Assembly (NCBI RefSeq): GCF_017875645.1
Contig: NZ_JAGGMR010000001.1
Location: 3,348,001 to 3,412,000, forward strand
From: Nocardia goodfellowii
Lineage (GTDB): Bacteria > Actinomycetota > Actinomycetes > Mycobacteriales > Mycobacteriaceae
Reading direction: 5' to 3'
Length of the DNA: 64,000 nucleotides
This document shows positions 16,628-24,895 of the stretch, piece after piece. The notes below the pieces were generated by a model. That model made no database searches and was not told the DNA's origin. It worked only from the letters and a program-made list of their open reading frames with translations. Each line of letters opens with the position of its first letter. Position 1 is the stretch's first letter. A program made the position numbers and the translations under genes.

Positions 16628-17074
16628 ATGGGACAGCGTCGGCCAAAACGCCTGGATTCCGCAGCAGTGGCCCGAGTGACCGAGACCGCGCGATCGCACC
16701 CCGAAAGTCGCACTGCGCGCACAGGGTTCGCCGATCGCGCCGTGGACCACCCGCGGATTCCGGCATGGATTCTGTGGCTGTACGAGCGCAGCCCGGGCAC
16801 CGCGCAATTCTGCTACCAGCTGCACTATCCGATCGGTGTGTTGCCTGCCGAGTATTGGACCCGGGACCGGGCGTTCCGGACGGAATCGGCCGCCCGCTCG
16901 GTGGAACGCGCACGGCGCTTCCACGCCGGCAGGGTCCCCTTTGCCAGCACCCCCGACCTGCCCGACGACGACGCCTTCTACGCCACCTGGAGCGCCGAGG
17001 CCGACTGGACCGGGCACTGGTACTCCCGCGACCCCGCCGAAGCTTGGGATCTGGCCGAGCCCGACGCAATCTGA
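16628..17074 (+). CDS. hypothetical protein
   Basis: 148 residues from the ATG at 16628. The C-terminal two thirds is rich in Trp and Tyr (RIPAWILWLYERSPGTAQFC; YATWSAEADWTGHWYSRDPA) and has good codon bias, supporting a real cytoplasmic protein. No signal peptide, no known domain. No strong ribosome site (CTAGAGTTACCGGCC). It may be an orphan acquired protein. Confidence 0.55.
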   Translation: MGQRRPKRLDSAAVARVTETARSHPESRTARTGFADRAVDHPRIPAWILWLYERSPGTAQFCYQLHYPIGVLPAEYWTRDRAFRTESAARSVERARRFHAGRVPFASTPDLPDDDAFYATWSAEADWTGHWYSRDPAEAWDLAEPDAI

Positions 17075-17429
17075 AATGTGGAACCTGCGTGCCGGATCCC
17101 GCGAGCTGAACGGTCCTTGGAGCGACCCGCGACGACCGGTAATGCCGATTCGGTACGGGATCAGGATCGGGGCCAACGCACTGTACTGCCGCTGTCCGTG
17201 CTGAACGCGCAGTCACACATTACGCTCAAAGATCAACGGGCCGTGATCATCTCGCGGCTCGCCAACCCACGGGATTGCCGATTGCGTCGTGCCAGGGATT
17301 TCACCGTCTGCGGAGACTGCCGAGCATCACTGCGAAGGCCATCGGTTGAGCCATCGTCGGATCAAACCCGCGGGCCTGGATCGCACTCGACTGCCGCGTC
17401 GCGGCCTTTAGTACCCCGCCGGCCCGCGC
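17075..17429. other. intergenic, nothing recognised
   Basis: A 355-bp convergent gap between the hypothetical gene and the transporter. Open frames are short and arginine-rich. Short stretches such as TACTGCCGCTGTCCGTGCTGAACGCGC (near 17185) resemble edges of the dispersed repeat, but no full copy is present. Confidence 0.45.
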
Positions 17430-18626
17430 CTAGTGGCGGACCATTCCGGCGACCGGGAAGAGCAGCAGCAGCGCCCCGGCCGCGAGTAGTACGAACGCGA
17501 GCCGGAAGTCGCCGGCGGCGTCGCGAAGGGCGCCGACGAGGATCGGCGCCGTTGCCGCCGCGGCGTAGCCAAGGAAAAAGGCCATTGCGCTGTATTGTCC
17601 CGCCTCGGTGACATCACGGCTCATCGAGACCGGGACCGTGAGCACCAGCGTAAACAGGCCACCGTGACCGATGCCGAGCGCGAGGATCCACAGCCAGGTG
17701 GCAGTGCCGGGACTCAACGCCAATCCCATGAATCCGATGGCGGTCAGGGTGACGGTCAAGCTGAGGCCGATGCGCTTGTCTCTGCGCTCGCCGAGTAGTG
17801 CCGGAACTGCCAGCATAGCGATGACTTGGATCGAGATCAGGGCGGTGAGCAGGAAGCCCGCATCGGACGCGGGATAGCCGCTGTCGTGCAACAGTGGTGC
17901 GACCCAGGCCAATTCGCAGTAATACAGCGCTGAGTTACCCGCTGCCAGCAGCGTGATCATCCACGCTGTCCGGCTACGCCACGGCAGGCCGGTCGTCGCT
18001 GGGCCCTGCGGCCCGGACGCCGCACCGAGCCTCAGTGCGGTCCGTGCCGCCGACCACAGCGCTGCGCCGCCGATGGCGAGTAAGGTCCACGACGCGAGCG
18101 CGCCGGGCCAGGACTCGAGTGCGTCGGCCAGCGGCGCGCTGATACCGGCGGCGATGGCACCGCCCAAACCCAATCCCGCCGTATAGATGCCGGTCACGAG
18201 GCCCGCATGTTCGGCGAACCGAGACTTCACCACCGCGGGTAGCAGCGTTTGCGCGATCGCTATACCCCCGCCGACGACGGCAGCGCAGCTCAGCTGGAGC
18301 CAGGTCGCGGTACCGAAACCGCGTGCCGCGGTGCCGATTCCGACAACAACCAAGCCGATGAGCACACCACGCTGCAAGCCCCAGCGACGGCCTACCGCGG
18401 CGGCCAGTGGTGCGCATAATCCCATCGCGAGGGTGGGGACAGTGGTGAGCAGGGCGATTCCGGTCGAGGACAAGCCGAGGTCTGCGCGAATCCGATCGAC
18501 GAGCGGGGACACCGAAGCGATCGCCGGGCGTAGATTCGCCGCCGCGACGAACAGCGCCAGTGCCGCAAATGCCAGTGCCACACGATCTTTCGTGGTGGGA
18601 ACGGGATGGTCTCGGACAGCAGCCAT
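17430..18626 (-). CDS. CynX/NimT-family MFS transporter
   Basis: 398 residues with twelve predicted membrane helices. The N-terminus LALFVAAANLRPAIASVSPL is the family signature (N-x-R-P at the first helix, as in cyanate/2-nitroimidazole transporters), followed by LSSTGIALLTTVPTLAMGLC. A hydrophilic loop in the middle separates the two six-helix bundles. Probably exports or imports a small organic anion or drug. Its start is 79 bp from the divergent Rrf2 gene. Palindromes containing CTCGGACA lie between them and one further half-site overlaps its first codons, so it is very likely under Rrf2 control. Confidence 0.88.
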   Translation of the reverse strand: MAAVRDHPVPTTKDRVALAFAALALFVAAANLRPAIASVSPLVDRIRADLGLSSTGIALLTTVPTLAMGLCAPLAAAVGRRWGLQRGVLIGLVVVGIGTAARGFGTATWLQLSCAAVVGGGIAIAQTLLPAVVKSRFAEHAGLVTGIYTAGLGLGGAIAAGISAPLADALESWPGALASWTLLAIGGAALWSAARTALRLGAASGPQGPATTGLPWRSRTAWMITLLAAGNSALYYCELAWVAPLLHDSGYPASDAGFLLTALISIQVIAMLAVPALLGERRDKRIGLSLTVTLTAIGFMGLALSPGTATWLWILALGIGHGGLFTLVLTVPVSMSRDVTEAGQYSAMAFFLGYAAAATAPILVGALRDAAGDFRLAFVLLAAGALLLLFPVAGMVRH

Positions 18627-18639
18627 GACAAACCTTAAT

Positions 18640-18693
18640 CTCGGACATTTGTGTCCAAGTTATAACACAGTCTCGGACACTTGTTGTCCGAGA
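18640..18693. promoter_or_regulatory. Rrf2 operator palindromes
   Basis: A perfect inverted repeat TCTCGGACA-N5-TGTCCGAGA (18671-18693) lies 12 bp before the Rrf2 start. A second, imperfect copy CTCGGACA-N4-TGTCCAAG (18640-18659) lies 13 bp upstream of the transporter start. An extra half-site CTCGGACA (18611-18618) is inside the first codons of the transporter. Arrangement suits one regulator acting on both promoters. Confidence 0.8.
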
Positions 18694-18705
18694 TATGCTG
18701 GCGGC

Positions 18706-19188
18706 ATGAAGATGTCCACAGGCGTCGAATGGGCCCTGCACTGCTGCGTCTCGCTGGGGCAGGCCCTCGCTCCGGTCCCCGCCGCGCGACTGGCGGAGTT
18801 GCATGGTGTCCCCACGGCCTATCTGGCCAAACATCTTCAAGGGCTTTCGCGTGCCGGCATCGTCCGATCGGTACCGGGGCCGGCCGGGGGCTACGTGCTG
18901 ACTCGTGCCGCCGCGAGCATCACCATGTTGCAGGTGGTCGAAGCGGTGGACGGTGCTGAACCAGCGTTCCGCTGCACCGAGATTCGGCAAAACGGGCCAC
19001 TCGGCCTGCCGGCGAAAAGCTGCCGAACCCGCTGCGCGGTCATGCGCGCCATGACCACCGCCGACACCGCCTGGCGCACCGCACTCGCCGCCGTCACCAT
19101 CGCCGATCTCGCCGCCAGTATCGACGAGGACAGCGCGGGTACCGCGCTAGACGAACTGCGCGAGTGGTTGAACGCTGGAAACCGATAG
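18706..19188 (+). CDS. Rrf2-family transcriptional regulator
   Basis: 160 residues from the ATG at 18706. The winged helix is typical: MSTGVEWALHCCVSLGQALA, then LAELHGVPTAYLAKHLQGLS and VRSVPGPAGGYVLTRAAASI. The wing is followed by three cysteines (FRCTEIRQNG..., KSCRTRCAVM). Rrf2 proteins such as IscR and NsrR coordinate Fe-S clusters through three Cys after the wing, and the C-x(n)-C-x3-C pattern here would suit a cluster or thiol redox switch. Predicted to repress the divergent transporter through the palindromes. Confidence 0.9.
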   Translation: MKMSTGVEWALHCCVSLGQALAPVPAARLAELHGVPTAYLAKHLQGLSRAGIVRSVPGPAGGYVLTRAAASITMLQVVEAVDGAEPAFRCTEIRQNGPLGLPAKSCRTRCAVMRAMTTADTAWRTALAAVTIADLAASIDEDSAGTALDELREWLNAGNR

Positions 19189-19241
19189 CTGCGACGTACT
19201 CGACGTCACCGACACAGCATGAATGACAGGAACCCGCCACC

Positions 19242-19850
19242 TTACGCCTGTCCGAGCTCGGCCAGTCGTGAGCAACCTATCCGCCCATCCAAGCATCGAT
19301 ACAAGACGGATGGTGATTCGGACAACCTCGCGAACGTACATTCCGCTGAGCGCTCGGTCGGTGGATGAGATCTGCTGCGGCTCAGGACATTTCCGACTCC
19401 GCGCGGGTCGAACCCGACGATGTCGAAGCGCTCCGTGAGGGGTCCACCCGTCCACAGCGCGGCGACCAGCGGGGCGAACGTCGTCGCCTGGCTGCCGGGG
19501 CCGCCCGGATTCAGTACAACAGAACCGATGCGGTCGTCGCCGGTGGCGGCATGGCGCGTCACGGCGATGTCGATGGTTTCATCGTCGAGGTTCTCGTAGT
19601 CCATCGGCACCTCGAGCGTGGCGCACTCGGTTTTTTTCGCCGCTTCGATGACCTCGGGAACGGGAGCCTGGGAATTCACGATGGTGGAGTCGCATGGCCC
19701 GAATTCGAGTTCCTGCTCCATGAACTGGTCGAGTCCTGCCGCGTTCGCGCTTTCGCCTTCGTCCGGCGTCGCGCCGGCGCACCCAGCGATCAGCAGCAGG
19801 GACGTAGCGGCGACCACCGCCCACCCCGGCTTGGTCCATCGTCTTTCCAT
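19242..19850 (-). pseudogene. truncated TAP-family alpha/beta hydrolase lipoprotein
   Basis: The first 160 or so residues are a normal start for the secreted TAP-like (S33) proteases: lipobox SLLLIAGCAG with Cys at 23, then CATLEVPMDYENLDDETIDI, SVVLNPGGPGSQAT (oxyanion region) and DIVGFDPRGVG. Family members run to about 500 residues with the GxSxG nucleophile soon after GFDPRGVG. Here homology stops exactly there, and the remaining 35 residues are read out of a dispersed repeat. Serine, aspartate and histidine of the triad are all missing, so the product cannot be active. Confidence 0.75.
19341..19395. repeat. dispersed intergenic repeat, copy A
   Basis: CCGCTGAGCGCTCGGTCGG followed by TGGATGAGATCTGCTGCGG and CTCAGGACAT. 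Nearly the same sequence recurs at 22185-22250 and 47721-47790. CTGAGC and GCTCAG are inverted, and GGATGAGATCTGC keeps most of an inner hairpin. It lies at the breakpoint of the truncated hydrolase gene. Confidence 0.6.
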
Positions 19851-19902
19851 CGGCCATGCATCGGGGTGCGGTTTGGCATGGTTGTTTCCTTTTGGTGGAG
19901 GT

Positions 19903-20544
19903 TCAGCTGGCGAGTTCGTCGATCCAGCTCGACCGCATCCGCAGGGCTCTTTCCGTGCTGCCGATGACAGCCGCGAGCCCGATGAGCAGGTTGATCTGGA
20001 GGGGGAGTCGCACGGGCGAGGTGAAGGTTCCGATCGAGTCGGCGATCAAGGGGATCCGGGAGAGCGATTCGATGATCTGCGGCACCTCGACGCACAGGCC
20101 GACGATGACGAGCGCGATCGAGACGACGCCGATGACTCGGCTCAGACCGGGACGCCGGTGATGGAGCCGGGCGCGACGCCCTTCTGCGGATGCGGGATCG
20201 GGAGACAGCTGCTGCTCGGCGCCATCTGCACGCACGTAGTGGCAGCGCTCGAGTCCGAAGCCGTTGGTGGCGACCTCGATGTGGCCGCCCGGCACGGAGA
20301 AGCGGGTGGGCATCTTCGCGAACGAGTGCAACGACCCGTCTACGTAGAGGCGGGCGCGGATCTCGCCGTCGGTCATGTCGCCGGCGTGGCGAACGTCGAC
20401 CGCGTAGGTGGAGGTCGTGCCATCGGGTGCGGGCAACGTGATCGAGCGGAGCGATCTGCCGAACGTTTGCCACCAGCGATAACGGGGCAGTGGTTCACCG
20501 GATCCGGCACGCACGCGGCGGTTGCGCCACTGTCTGATCCCCAT
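19903..20544 (-). CDS. membrane protein, hypothetical
   Basis: 213 residues from the ATG at 20544 (GAGGGTGG upstream), with an in-frame GTG at 20553 as alternative. N-terminal about 130 residues are soluble beta-rich (PRYRWWQTFGRSLRSITLPA; EIRARLYVDGSLHSFAKMPT; SVPGGHIEVATNGFGLERCH). They are followed by one hydrophobic helix (VIGVVSIALVIVGLCVEVPQ) and a second near the C-terminus (INLLIGLAAVIG). Divergent from a TetR gene 95 bp away, so probably its target. Function unknown; a membrane-anchored sensor of envelope stress would fit the layout. Confidence 0.65.
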   Translation of the reverse strand: MGIRQWRNRRVRAGSGEPLPRYRWWQTFGRSLRSITLPAPDGTTSTYAVDVRHAGDMTDGEIRARLYVDGSLHSFAKMPTRFSVPGGHIEVATNGFGLERCHYVRADGAEQQLSPDPASAEGRRARLHHRRPGLSRVIGVVSIALVIVGLCVEVPQIIESLSRIPLIADSIGTFTSPVRLPLQINLLIGLAAVIGSTERALRMRSSWIDELAS

Positions 20545-20568
20545 CTTGTCCACCCTCGATCCTGCTCT

Positions 20569-20617
20569 AGTACAGTGTGATAGTCAGCGAGGGGATAAGC
20601 TAGCACACCGTGATAGA
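20569..20617. promoter_or_regulatory. candidate TetR operator repeats
   Basis: Two direct copies of TAGYACANYGTGATAG (20569-20584 and 20601-20616), 32 bp apart, between the divergent membrane and TetR genes. GTGTGATAG and CCGTGATAG share the half-site. The spacing of about three helical turns would place both on one DNA face. Confidence 0.5.
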
Positions 20618-20639
20618 AGGTGTCACGAGAAGGGCGGAC

Positions 20640-21251
20640 ATGGACGTTGAATCGAAGGAACCGGGGACGCGCGACAAGATCCTCATCGCCGCGGCGACGA
20701 TGCTCGGCGAGAACCCGACCGCGCGCTTGAGCGTTCGGGCGGTGGCGGCCCGGGCCCAGGTCAGCACGGGCTCGCTGCGACATTTCTTTCCGACGCAGCG
20801 TGACCTCATCGACACCGTTGTCGCCGGGATCTACGACCTCGATATCCCCGACGATCCGATCAACGATCGCGCCCTGTCTCCGACGGACCGCCTGGTCGCG
20901 TGCTTACGGCTGATCCTCGCGCAAGTAGGTGTCGGTGATCGCGCCCGAGAGCAATGGGGAGCTCTGTACGAGGCGTACGTGGCATCCACTCCGTCCGCTG
21001 ACGAGGCAGCCACCTATCTCGCGCTCGAGCGGTTGGGGCGGCATCGCATCGAGCGGTGGCTGGTCGCGCTCGTCGAGGAGGGTGCGATCCCCCCAGGGGA
21101 GATCGAGCAGCGGGCGCGTTTCCTCGGGACCGTAGTTACCGGCCTCATGACCGAACGCGCTCTGCCCTCGGACACCGTGCGGGTCGCGACCGAGACCGAC
21201 ACGCTGCGCCTTGCCGTCCACGCCGTCGTGACCGCGGGGAGCACGACATGA
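20640..21251 (+). CDS. TetR-family regulator
   Basis: 203 residues from the ATG at 20640 with GAGAAGGG upstream; a GTG at 20610 is in frame but overlaps the operator-like sequence. Helix-turn-helix: ILIAAATMLGENPTARLSVR, then ARAQVSTGSLRHFFPTQRDL. The C-terminal domain (AATYLALERLGRHRIERWLV) is of the BetI/YcdC-like style. The intergenic region holds related blocks TAGTACAGTGTGATAGT (20569-20585) and TAGCACACCGTGATAGA (20601-20617), likely its binding sites and shared with the divergent membrane gene. Confidence 0.85.
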   Translation: MDVESKEPGTRDKILIAAATMLGENPTARLSVRAVAARAQVSTGSLRHFFPTQRDLIDTVVAGIYDLDIPDDPINDRALSPTDRLVACLRLILAQVGVGDRAREQWGALYEAYVASTPSADEAATYLALERLGRHRIERWLVALVEEGAIPPGEIEQRARFLGTVVTGLMTERALPSDTVRVATETDTLRLAVHAVVTAGSTT

Positions 21252-21261
21252 TCACCACCCC

Positions 21262-21602
21262 TCAGCGCCGACCGCGCGCATCGAGCCAGGGCCGATAGCG
21301 CCGAAGCACACTGCGTTGAAGCAGCGTCTCCTTGGGCAAGAGCCAAGAGGGCATAGACGCCCGGGCGGCGGCCGGCGTCGGAGCGACCGAGTGCGGGTCG
21401 ACCGGGTCGGTCTTGCAGCCGATGCTGTTGCAGCCTTCGACCGCCCAGATCCGGTCGGTGAATCGTCGTGCTGCGGTCAGCATTTCGGCGCAACCAAGTT
21501 TCCGGTGGTGTAGCGGCCGATGGCCAAAACGCGACCGGTCGGGTCGATGGCTTCGATGGTGGCAGAACGTTTGTGTAAATCAGTTCCGATGATGACGGTC
21601 AT
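21262..21602 (-). mobile_element. IS110-family transposase remnant (N-terminal part)
   Basis: From ATG 21602 a 41-codon frame reads GTDLHKRSATIEAIDPTGR, VLAIGRYTTGN, the DEDD-type N-terminus of IS110/IS1111 transposases, then stops. A second frame (21483-21262) continues with TAARRFTDRIWAVEGCNSIG and jumps straight to CKTDPVDPHSVA, omitting about 40 residues that normally lie between. The element is thus frameshifted and internally deleted. No terminal repeats recognised. Confidence 0.75.
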
Positions 21603-21870
21603 CGCCGTGGCCACCCTGGTCTGCGAACCCGGTGGTATCCGTGCCGGGAAGGCATTGCTAGTTCGAGCGTGGGGCAGCCGCTGGGCGCGCGGTTCGACCG
21701 GTTAGGCAGCAGCGTCGGAAAATCGACGGGCGCAGACGATCTCGTCCCTCGGCAATGCCCTACATTGCCGATACCAGGACACCTGCTCGGCCGGTTTGCT
21801 CGCGTGAAGTACCTTCGGCGAGAACATGATCGATATATCGAAGCCGTTTGCGCGGCGACAGGAGTTACGG

Positions 21871-22152
21871 ATGGCAGCCTACGTCGTGGTCGAGGCCGAG
21901 GTTCACGACGAGCAGATCGGCTTGGCGTACTGGAAGCTGGCTGAGCCCTCGATTCGCCAGTACGGCGGCCGATATCTCGTGGCCGCCATGCCCGAGGTTC
22001 TGGAGGGCGACTGGCCGGGGCGTGTGGTTGTGCTCGAGTTTCCCGATCTCGATCAGGTCAGGGCCTGGTACGACTCACCGGAATACCGCGCCGCTCGTGA
22101 AGTCCGGAAGTCCGGCGTCACCGTGCGCCTGGTCTTCGCCGAAGGGATGTGA
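21871..22152 (+). CDS. DUF1330-domain protein
   Basis: 93 residues from the ATG at 21871 with AGGAGTTACGG upstream; the frame from 21826 is longer but has no ribosome site. Ferredoxin-like ABM-type fold: MAAYVVVEAEVHDEQIGLAY, YGGRYLVAAMPEVLEGDWPG, VVVLEFPDLDQVRAWYDSPE, YRAAREVRKSGVTVRLVFAE. The RVVVLEFP-x-x-x-x-x-x-x-W-Y-x-S-x-E-Y signature is diagnostic of DUF1330. Biochemical role of the family is unknown; many members are small dimeric enzymes or binding proteins. Confidence 0.9.
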   Translation: MAAYVVVEAEVHDEQIGLAYWKLAEPSIRQYGGRYLVAAMPEVLEGDWPGRVVVLEFPDLDQVRAWYDSPEYRAAREVRKSGVTVRLVFAEGM

Positions 22153-22184
22153 GCGGCTCGGACGCGCTGCCGCAGACAGCGTCT

Positions 22185-22250
22185 GCTTCTGCCGCTGTGC
22201 GCTCGGTCGGCGGATGAAATCGGCTGCGGCTCAGACCCATCCGCAATTGC
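22185..22250. repeat. dispersed intergenic repeat, copy B
   Basis: CTGCCGCTGTGCGCTCGGTC, GGCGGATGAAATCGGCTGCG, GCTCAGACCCATCCGCA. Aligns with copies A and C over about 50 bp. Lies 32 bp downstream of the DUF1330 stop, between genes. Confidence 0.6.
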
Positions 22251-22304
22251 CTAGTTGAGGGCGTTCCAGAAGCACCCGTCAGGCGGCAGGGCGGTTACAT
22301 ACCG

Positions 22305-22469
22305 GTGCAGACCCGAGCGCATGGTGGCGGATCCGAGCTGGAAAGCAGGCGCGGGCAGTTGCCGGCGCGGGTGGGTGAGCTGCGCTGTGCGGTCGCCGAA
22401 CTGTCCGAAGGGTGTGCGGCACTAGCCGAGTCGGGGCTGAACATCGATACCGTTGGGGCCGGGCACTGA
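22305..22469 (+). CDS. possible small ORF, 54 residues
   Basis: GTG at 22305 to TGA at 22469. The product is helical (ELESRRGQLPARVGELRCAV, AELSEGCAALAESGLNIDTV) with actinobacterial codon preference (CTG, GAG, CGC), and resembles the heptad-like start or end of a longer protein. No ribosome site is evident. Could be a remnant of a larger gene. Confidence 0.3.
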   Translation: MQTRAHGGGSELESRRGQLPARVGELRCAVAELSEGCAALAESGLNIDTVGAGH

Positions 22470-22479
22470 CTACTCTCGG

Positions 22480-22761
22480 CTACTCGCCCGCGGGCTGCCG
22501 CCGCGACAGTGCGAGCACGAGCCCGCGGATTGCGGCGGCGACCAGCAGGAACGCGGCCGCGATCCCGGTGCCGAGAAACGTTCCCCAGAGGATGACGAAG
22601 GGGCCTATGTAGCCGACCTGCGGCCAGAATCCGCAGGGCCCGACGTCTCCGGGGATCGCGGCGCACTCCGGGTGGTCGTTCATGGCGAACACGATGGTCG
22701 CCGATATCGACAGGACGAGTGCCCCCAGCAACGCGAACAACAGCCCTTTGAGCAACCACAT
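22480..22761 (-). CDS. small membrane protein
   Basis: 93 residues from the ATG at 22761 (GTG at 22770 also in frame). Two hydrophobic segments: LLKGLLFALLGALVLSISATIVFAM (first 27 residues, positions only approximate) and a C-terminal bundle IGPFVILWGTFLGTGIAAAF. Between them is a short extracytoplasmic loop with two cysteines (HPECAAIPGDVGPCGFW). No family recognised. Confidence 0.6.
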   Translation of the reverse strand: MWLLKGLLFALLGALVLSISATIVFAMNDHPECAAIPGDVGPCGFWPQVGYIGPFVILWGTFLGTGIAAAFLLVAAAIRGLVLALSRRQPAGE

Positions 22762-22775
22762 GGGGGCCACTGTAC

Positions 22776-22800
22776 AAAAAGTCCGCGCAAACGCGCGGAC
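22776..22800 (-). terminator. intrinsic-terminator-like hairpin
   Basis: Stem GTCCGCGC / GCGCGGAC with a 4-nt loop (22781-22800), followed on the minus strand by a run of five T (complement of AAAAA at 22776-22780). It has the form of a rho-independent terminator for minus-strand transcription, but no minus-strand gene is recognised upstream, so it may be a relic or act as an attenuator for the small membrane gene just downstream. Confidence 0.5.
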
Positions 22801-23111
22801 CTTCGTCGTGCCATCGGATTGGGTTGTCGGACAGCGTGTTCCGAGCGGAGACGCCGCCCGCCACGCAGATCATCCACACATGCCACCTATGTGTCGTCGC
22901 TTGGCGGGAGTTGATGCGCAAACCTGGGCTAAGACCTTCACGGGGTGAACCTCCGTTCGGCGTTCATCGCCTCTTGTGCCGCTAACGGTCGCGCCGATGC
23001 GGGCCAGAATCGGAATCCGCTGGGTGGGACGGTGAGCTGGAACCGGTTGCAGCGGGCCTTTGCGGGGTTACGGTGGGCGGATCGAAGGTGATCTGCGGCA
23101 AGGACTTCGGG
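22801..23111. other. intergenic, nothing further recognised
   Basis: About 310 bp between the hairpin and the EthD-like gene. An in-frame open stretch continues upstream of the EthD ATG to 23073 but lacks family similarity. No repeat stands out. Confidence 0.4.
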
Positions 23112-23777
23112 ATGAAGCTGATGTTTGCCCTGTGGGGCGACGGTTTGGGTGAGTGGTTGCACAGCGCTGAGTTGCGGCGCGAGCTGGCGGCGGCCGGGGC
23201 TACCGAGTTGCAGGTGAATATTTGCGATGCGGATGTCGATGCGGCGCAGGTGCGGCATACGACCTATGACGAGCCGATTGCTGCCATTGTGAGTGTGTGG
23301 ACAGAGGCGGCGCACGAATCCGTTACTGCGGCACTGTCTTCCGTTGCGAAGGAGGTCGATGGGTGGATTGTGGATGAGCGCACCCCTATCGTTCCTCCGC
23401 CGGTCGAGAGTGGTGTGCGTACCGACGCGCTCGCGAACTTCGCGCTCCTGCGCATCCCCGTCGACCTCACCCGCGAGGAATGGCTGCATCGCTGGCATGA
23501 TCTGCACACCACGGTTGCCATCGAAACCCAGGACACCTTCGGATACGTCCAGAACACCGTCCGCGAGCCCATCACCGCGGGCAGGCGGGTGGATGCCCTG
23601 GTCGAGGAACTGTTCCCGATGGCTGCCATGACCAGCGTCCACGCCTTCTACGGTGCGGCAGACGACGCCGACCTCCAGCAGCGAGTCACGCGCATGATGG
23701 AAAGCGTCGTCTCCTTCGGCGCCCACCTGAACCTGGATCTGGTTCCCACCAGCCGCTATGTGTATCCCCTGACCTGA
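23112..23777 (+). CDS. EthD-domain protein
   Basis: 221 residues from the ATG at 23112 (start at 23073 possible). Begins MKLMFALWGDGLGEWLHSAE, and the C-terminal half contains the EthD-like stretch DLTREEWLHRWHDLHTTVAI followed by QNTVREPITAG and ELFPM. EthD proteins are small ferredoxin-fold dimers associated with P450-based ether and other oxidations; this is a two-module version in which both halves look EthD-like. Actual reaction unknown. No P450 neighbour, so the context does not help. Confidence 0.8.
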   Translation: MKLMFALWGDGLGEWLHSAELRRELAAAGATELQVNICDADVDAAQVRHTTYDEPIAAIVSVWTEAAHESVTAALSSVAKEVDGWIVDERTPIVPPPVESGVRTDALANFALLRIPVDLTREEWLHRWHDLHTTVAIETQDTFGYVQNTVREPITAGRRVDALVEELFPMAAMTSVHAFYGAADDADLQQRVTRMMESVVSFGAHLNLDLVPTSRYVYPLT

Positions 23778-24111
23778 AGTCGATCGGCTGTCCTTCCCGT
23801 GTCGGTGTGTGAGGTCCGTGCGGGAAGGCACCGCTTCTTCGAGCTTTGGGCAGACTTCTCTTCAGCCATTTCCGGCACAGTGACCGGTGAGAGGCAAGCC
23901 ATTATTGAGCCACGCCAATGTCGCAGGCGGCAGCCGATTAGGGAGCTTCTCACCGGGCACCTGGACCCATCCTGGCCGGGATAAAGCGCTACCGCGAGAT
24001 CAAGTAGCCGATTATCTAGCGGTAGTGGATGATCCGTCCCCTCGCCAGATCACCCATCCACGACAGAGTGCTGACTATCTCCGTCTCACCGCGCCCTGAA
24101 GTCTGCGCGGC
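23778..24111. other. intergenic with a weak hairpin
   Basis: The inverted repeat CCTTCCCG (23792-23799) / CGGGAAGG (23821-23828) follows the EthD stop by 15 bp and could end its transcript, though no T-run follows. Otherwise nothing recognised in about 330 bp. Confidence 0.4.
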
Positions 24112-24243
24112 TCAATCAGGCCTGCAAGTCCAGCCGCGCTTGAACGGAGTGGGGTGCTTGCCCTCTGGGCAAGTCCGTACGAGCTTCCATTCGCCGTCGC
24201 ACGTATAGACCGACCGCCCGTCTATAGTGCTGGCGCCCTTTTT
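24112..24243 (-). pseudogene. C-terminal fragment of a cysteine-containing (probably secreted) protein
   Basis: The minus strand ends with CKKGASTIDGRSVYTCDGEW then KLVRTCPEGKHPTPFKRGW and a stop. The spaced cysteines and the C-x(n)-YTCDG pattern look like the tail of a small extracellular protein. Its upstream part is replaced by IS110 sequence at about 24243, so an insertion or deletion has removed the start. Confidence 0.4.
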
Positions 24244-24690
24244 GCATTCTCCCGCCGGCTTTGCGAGCATCGTAGTAGGCCCGGCCGGCGGTCCGGTGGC
24301 GTAGCTGGACCACGGCCATGATGTGCAAGACCCGGTTGATCTTTCGGTTGCCGGCCCGGGAGAGCCGGTGGCGTTGCTGCTCTCCGGAAGAGGCGTCCAA
24401 GGGTGCGGTGCCGTTCCAGGAGCCGAACCGGTCCCGGTTTGCGAAGCGGTGAATATCGTTGGTGTCGGCGAAAAGGCTTGCTGCACTGGATGGTCCGTTG
24501 CCGTGCAGGTCCATCAAAGCGGAACCGCGGTCCAGGACGAGCCGGCGCAGCTCTTTATCCGCGGTCTTGATCCTGAGGTCTATGGTTTCGAGGTCCTCGA
24601 TCCACTCCATCGCCAGTCGCTGCTGGATCGTGGTGACCGGATCGGTCGCGGTGTCGTGTCGATGAGCTCTCGGGCCTGACGCGAAGACAA
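24240..24690 (-). mobile_element. IS110-family transposase remnant (C-terminal part)
   Basis: The frame ending near 24240 encodes LETIDLRIKTADKELRRLVL, NGPSSAASLFADTNDIHRFA, RFGSWNGTAPLDASSGEQQR, HRLSRAGNRKINRVLHIMAV and GRAYYDARKAGG. This is the second conserved domain (IS116/IS110/IS902) of an IS110 transposase. It is frameshifted upstream near 24610, where ARELIDT is read in another frame, and is missing its catalytic N-terminal domain and its end. The separate N-terminal remnant at 21.5 kb is in the wrong order to be the other half. Confidence 0.8.
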
Positions 24691-24895
24691 GAATTTCGCG
24701 GGGGTTGAGGAGTATCCGGGAGGAAAGTCACGCTAAGCGGACAGGTAGTGATTCCCCGGGGCGCGATGCTGTAACCCGTCCGCTGTCGACTCGACGGCAA
24801 TCGCGCAGCAAGTTTGATCCGTCCATGCGCCAGTTCGCGACGAATACATCGCGGGCTGCAATTAGCAGCCACATCAGCCGTGCATCGGAGGTCGT

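Noticed and set aside
20569..20617. The TetR repeats at 20.6 kb read as the same operator as at 4.9 kb
   Set aside because: Both contain AGTAC, but the spacing, flanks and symmetry differ, so a separate regulator is more likely.
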